A stretch of DNA of 54,218 nt from Actinopolyspora alba. Lineage in GTDB: Bacteria > Actinomycetota > Actinomycetes > Mycobacteriales > Pseudonocardiaceae. The position numbers were made by a program, and so were the translations under genes. The notes below the pieces were generated by a model, which ran no database searches, was not told the DNA's origin, and saw only the letters and a program-made list of their open reading frames with translations. Location: contig NZ_FOMZ01000009.1 of NCBI RefSeq assembly GCF_900112765.1, forward strand, positions 239,863-294,080. The letters are read 5' to 3'. How positions within the stretch are numbered: position 1 is the stretch's first letter; each line of letters begins with the position of its first letter. Positions 51,628 to 54,218 of the stretch are shown in pieces.

Positions 51628-52152
51628 GTCGTTACTCCTCCATGAAAGTGCAATACGGCAAGACGTCGTGCGATGGCTTGAGTGCCGTCAGATCAGTACG
51701 GAAGTAGTCGATTCGAACCAGTTCTGCTGATTACTGAAAGTGAGACTAATTCTGCTTCCTTGGGGTCGTCAAGTGAACACGCCAACCGTATAGACACAGC
51801 TTGATCGTGTTGTGGATGTCACAATTTCTGGCGGGCCCCAAGGGTCGGTCAAGCTGCCAGAGCAGATTCTGGAGGCGCGGAAGTGTTCCTTGTGCAGGAT
51901 CGTCCATATGGGGGATCCATCGCGGTATGCGGTCCTGTTGGTGCGCGAGCGATCTAGTAGTGCTGTCAACGCCCATAAAAGAAGAAGAATCTGCGTCGCG
52001 AGAGTCAGTGGTCTGGCCGGAAACACCCACCGAAAAAATCCGACGACCTGAATCTAAGTTCAGATGAGGGTACTGCCGCGGATTCTGCCTCTGCCGGATC
52101 GACATCGGAGAGCCGGGCTCAAGGCATTGTCGAACCCCGCCTGGACAATCGC
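51628..52152. other. Gene-free stretch ahead of the PLP gene
   Basis: About 525 bases between the PLP gene start and the regulator stop. AT content is higher than in the genes. It should contain the main promoter of the minus-strand cluster. Small frames on both strands show no known motif. I could not find a complete StrR-type GTTCGA…TCGAAC palindrome, only half-site-like GTTCGA near 51713 (minus strand) and TGTCGAAC near 52128. Confidence 0.45.
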
Positions 52153-53193
52153 TCAGTCCGGGCCAGATGACGACGACCGCCGCTGGTCCAAGCGGAACGT
52201 CAGTTCTTGCCACGCATCGACGCTCGCAGCCGCGAGTTCCGCCACGGGATCGACGCAATGCTCCGGCAGATCCACGATGAGGCGCTCGTAGGCGTCGGCA
52301 TCCATCGAGGCCACCGCCAGAATGCTTAGCAGCAGGCGGCCGGACTCAGTAAACCGCAGCAACGGGTCGGCGCGGAGCGCGCGCAGCACCGCCTCAGGAT
52401 CGGCTGGTCTGTCGCGCCGCCGCGCCGCGACTTTCCGGTGCGGCATCTTCGTGCTCGACGCGGGAGCAGCAGAGCGGGGGTTCGGGATCTCTCGGCTGTC
52501 TTGCCGGAGTTGCTCCCGTACGGCACGTACGGTGCCCGGAGAAACTCCGGCAACCGCGCTCACCTCGCGCAAGGACGAGGTCGGGCTGTTCTCGAGGATC
52601 GACTTGGCACGCTCACGACCGGATGTCGTGCTTAGAGGCCGTTCACGGCCGTCGCGGCCGACCCTGGCCTGTATTTCAGGAAGGTTGCTCTTCTCACGCA
52701 GCCCGGCGATTGTTTTGTGCGACAGCCCAGCGACCTTCGCGATCGCCCTGTTCGACCAAGTTGGGTGCGCGTGCAGGATGTGTCCGGCGGCCTCCTTGCG
52801 CTCGGCTAATGTTAGCGGCAGCCCGTGCTTGACATTTAGGCGAACTGCCAGCACGAACGCGTTCTCATCGTCTCCGTCGAAAAAACGAGCCCGGATCGCG
52901 TGCTCCCCTCGGAGCTGTGCGGCGCGAACTCGGTACATTCCATCGACCACCCGGTTAGTACCCCGCTGGACGATGATCGGCGGCAGCTCGTCCTCCGACT
53001 CCGCCAGGGCCCGCGTGTGCTCGTTGTTCTCCCCCGCGGTCCGAGGTGACTTCGTCAGGACCAGCTCTTCGATAGGGATCCATTGGACATCGGCGCTCTT
53101 GTCGCCACACGCTTGGATATCCTCGAGCTGCAGCGGTCCGGGCTCCGCGGCCCCTCCACGAATGTGGACAGATTCGCTGTTTTCAATAGACAT
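52153..53193 (-). CDS. StrR/NovG-type ParB-like pathway-specific activator
   Basis: 346 residues from ATG 53193 (an in-frame TTG at 53202 is a possible earlier start; GGGGAGG lies just upstream of both). The ParB-like N-terminal domain reads HTRALAESEDELPPIIVQRG, then RVVDGMYRVRAAQLRGEHAI, ARFFDGDDENAFVLAVRLNV and KHGLPLTLAERKEAA. A ParB-type HTH follows (SNRAIAKVAGLSHKTIAGLR). This domain order is that of StrR and NovG, which switch on antibiotic clusters. Its place at the head of the biosynthetic genes, same strand, fits a cluster activator. The C-terminal ~100 residues are less conserved. Confidence 0.85.
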   Translation of the reverse strand: MSIENSESVHIRGGAAEPGPLQLEDIQACGDKSADVQWIPIEELVLTKSPRTAGENNEHTRALAESEDELPPIIVQRGTNRVVDGMYRVRAAQLRGEHAIRARFFDGDDENAFVLAVRLNVKHGLPLTLAERKEAAGHILHAHPTWSNRAIAKVAGLSHKTIAGLREKSNLPEIQARVGRDGRERPLSTTSGRERAKSILENSPTSSLREVSAVAGVSPGTVRAVREQLRQDSREIPNPRSAAPASSTKMPHRKVAARRRDRPADPEAVLRALRADPLLRFTESGRLLLSILAVASMDADAYERLIVDLPEHCVDPVAELAAASVDAWQELTFRLDQRRSSSSGPD

Positions 53194-53458
53194 CCCGCTC
53201 AATTACCTCCCCAGTCGTGCTTACCCTTTCGACTGCGTGTATTAATCTTCCGAAGGATGACGATGCCACAGATTGCGCGAAGGCAAGTGTCCTTCACGTG
53301 AACTCTTTCCGAGGTGATTCTTCGGCAGTCTTGCACCTCTTTTCACGCTTCCCGATCCGCCCTTGAGTTACCAAAACGGCCCTACATGCGAAGTGCGATC
53401 GTGTCACGACCTCGTGTCGGAAGGCAGAGTGCGCTGTGACCTGTCGAAATCTACCGTC

Positions 53459-53500
53459 TCGGCATTGCGCTCCTGGAGATGTCCAGGAACGCAATGCCGA
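53459..53500 (-). terminator. Large near-perfect hairpin after the 51-residue ORF
   Basis: An 11-bp stem (TCGGCATTGCG with CGCAATGCCGA) continues after one mismatch into a 6-bp stem (TCCTGG with CCAGGA) and a 6-base loop. It begins two bases beyond the stop of the small minus-strand ORF, so it is best read as that gene's terminator, without a T-run as is common in actinomycetes. A weaker hairpin lies inside the ORF (53521-53549). Confidence 0.55.
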
Positions 53501-53501
53501 C

Positions 53502-53657
53502 TCAGGTGTGGCACTCCGCCGTGCAACTGGGATTCTTCGCCAGTTGTACGGGCACCGGTGGTACCGCTGAGCCCAGGTCGCGCAGACGGCAGACTTTGAT
53601 TCCAGGCGAGGAAGGGTCGACGGCGGGCAGGGCGGGCACGTCAAAGCCGACATCCAT
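53502..53657 (-). CDS. Possible 51-residue peptide (uncharacterised; RiPP-like?)
   Basis: The ORF starts ATG 53657 with MDVGFDVPALPAVDPSSPGI and ends NPSCTAECHT. It has three cysteines, two in the last seven residues, an acidic start, and a Pro/Val-rich middle. Small size and a Cys/Thr-rich C-terminus resemble a precursor peptide, but no known leader motif is visible. Support for a real gene is the strong hairpin straight after its stop and the divergent regulator 83 bases away. Against it is the weak ribosome binding site (GAGA only). No RiPP-type modifying enzyme is next to it unless the ATP-grasp genes serve. Confidence 0.35.
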   Translation of the reverse strand: MDVGFDVPALPAVDPSSPGIKVCRLRDLGSAVPPVPVQLAKNPSCTAECHT

Positions 53658-53740
53658 TCTCGGGCTGGTAGTAGTATGAAACCAATCGGAATGTAGTCAT
53701 AAAGGTAGCAATATGCAACCGATCTGTTTGGGGGTCTGCC
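53658..53740. promoter_or_regulatory. Divergent control region with an 11-base direct repeat
   Basis: GTAGTATGAAA (53671-53681) and GTAGTCATAAA (53693-53703) match at 9 of 11 positions and are 22 bases apart, two helical turns. They lie between the small ORF and the HxlR gene and are a plausible HxlR-type binding site. Confidence 0.4.
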
Positions 53741-54218
53741 GTGACCACACCACCCGCCGGGTCAGGACACCCAGCCGCGCCCTCCGACGGGTGGTCCGAC
53801 CCTCCCTGCGCTCTCGCGCGCGCCGTGGACCTCGTCGGGGACAGGTGGAGCCTGCTGATCCTCCGCGACGCCTTAGACGGGACCCGGGCGTTCAGCGACT
53901 TCCAGCGCAACCTCGGTGTCGCCAAGAACATCCTGAGCGACCGACTCCGCCGGCTCGTCGCCCACGGCATCCTCGACCGACAGACCGCCGCATCGGGCAA
54001 ACGGCAGGAATACGTCCTCACCCACTCCGGTGAACAACTGTTCACCGCCATGGTGGCCCTACGGCAATGGGGCGAGTCACACGCTTTCAACACCGGCGAG
54101 CCTCACTCGGTACTGCTCGACGACGACACCGGCACACCGGTACCGACACTGCACCTACAACGCCCGGACGGCACCACCCTCACCGCCAACAACACCCACA
54201 TCGAAAAACTCACTAACG
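53741..54218 (+). CDS. HxlR-family winged-helix regulator (3' end cut by window)
   Basis: 159 residues are visible from GTG 53741 and the frame runs off the window without a stop. Features are CALARAVDLVGDRWSLLILR, then FSDFQRNLGVAKNILSDRLR, LVAHGILDRQ and QEYVLTHSGEQLFTAMVALR with QWG. This is the standard HxlR helix-turn-helix with the characteristic D-R-W-S-L-L-I-L-R start. These proteins act as dimers and often control the divergent gene in response to electrophiles or small ligands. The part after TGEPHSVLLDDDTG is a C-terminal extension seen in many actinobacterial members. Confidence 0.88.
   Translation, partial: MTTPPAGSGHPAAPSDGWSDPPCALARAVDLVGDRWSLLILRDALDGTRAFSDFQRNLGVAKNILSDRLRRLVAHGILDRQTAASGKRQEYVLTHSGEQLFTAMVALRQWGESHAFNTGEPHSVLLDDDTGTPVPTLHLQRPDGTTLTANNTHIEKLTN

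Noticed and set aside
51628-52152. StrR-type operator palindrome upstream of the PLP gene
   Set aside because: Only half-site-like fragments are present; no two arms with the proper spacing.

Overview
The window is high-GC actinomycete DNA with GTG starts, type I-E CRISPR repeats typical of Actinobacteria, a StrR-like regulator and GH55/CebR-type glucan genes. A filamentous actinomycete, possibly of the Pseudonocardiales, is likely, but no marker here fixes the genus.

Layout. (1) 1-4040: two type I-E CRISPR arrays, both read right to left. Each has a homologous leader at its right end. Between them lie a GNAT acetyltransferase, a frameshifted hexulose-phosphate-synthase-like remnant and one stray repeat. 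No cas gene is present. (2) 4548-9700: an AbrB-like protein and a tyrosine recombinase, followed by a graveyard of conjugation-type fragments (transfer ATPase, lysozyme/NlpC-P60, MobF relaxase), a Nudix protein and a multiply frameshifted creatininase-family gene. (3) 9839-31981: a large defence island. A minus-strand series runs kinase-helicase-DUF1998-nuclease fusion, DrmD-like SNF2 helicase, DrmMI-like adenine methylase, TIGR04141-type protein, DUF4357 protein, McrB, McrC, and a UvrD helicase with a RelE-like N-terminus. A second methylase converges on it. The layout resembles class 1 DISARM in which the DrmA/DrmB pair is replaced by one 2069-residue kinase fusion, with an McrBC module attached. 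(4) 32780-36644: a tightly coupled three-gene operon of an NrtR-like Nudix/winged-helix protein, a nucleoside-phosphorylase-like enzyme and a four-helix membrane protein. The last two share a GIQA motif. This is a candidate undescribed conflict system. (5) 36910-41551: a decayed MazF-type toxin module, laminarin-degradation genes (a gutted GH16 and an intact GH55) and an IS481 remnant. (6) 41548-53193: a minus-strand biosynthetic cluster with nitroreductase, DUF885 peptidase, three ATP-grasp ligases, a haem-oxygenase-like di-iron oxidase with its own ferredoxin and reductase, a class V PLP enzyme, and a StrR-type regulator at its head. (7) The right end holds a 51-residue ORF followed by a strong hairpin, divergent from a truncated HxlR regulator.

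How it fits together. Regions 1, 3 and 4 are anti-invader functions clustered around a decayed integrative element. In region 3 the methylases would mark self DNA and the helicases, McrBC and the fused nuclease would act on foreign DNA. In region 6 the di-iron oxidase and PLP enzyme plausibly tailor an amino acid that the ATP-grasp enzymes join into a small peptide, which the peptidase may trim. All functions are inferred from sequence motifs read by eye; no database search was made.
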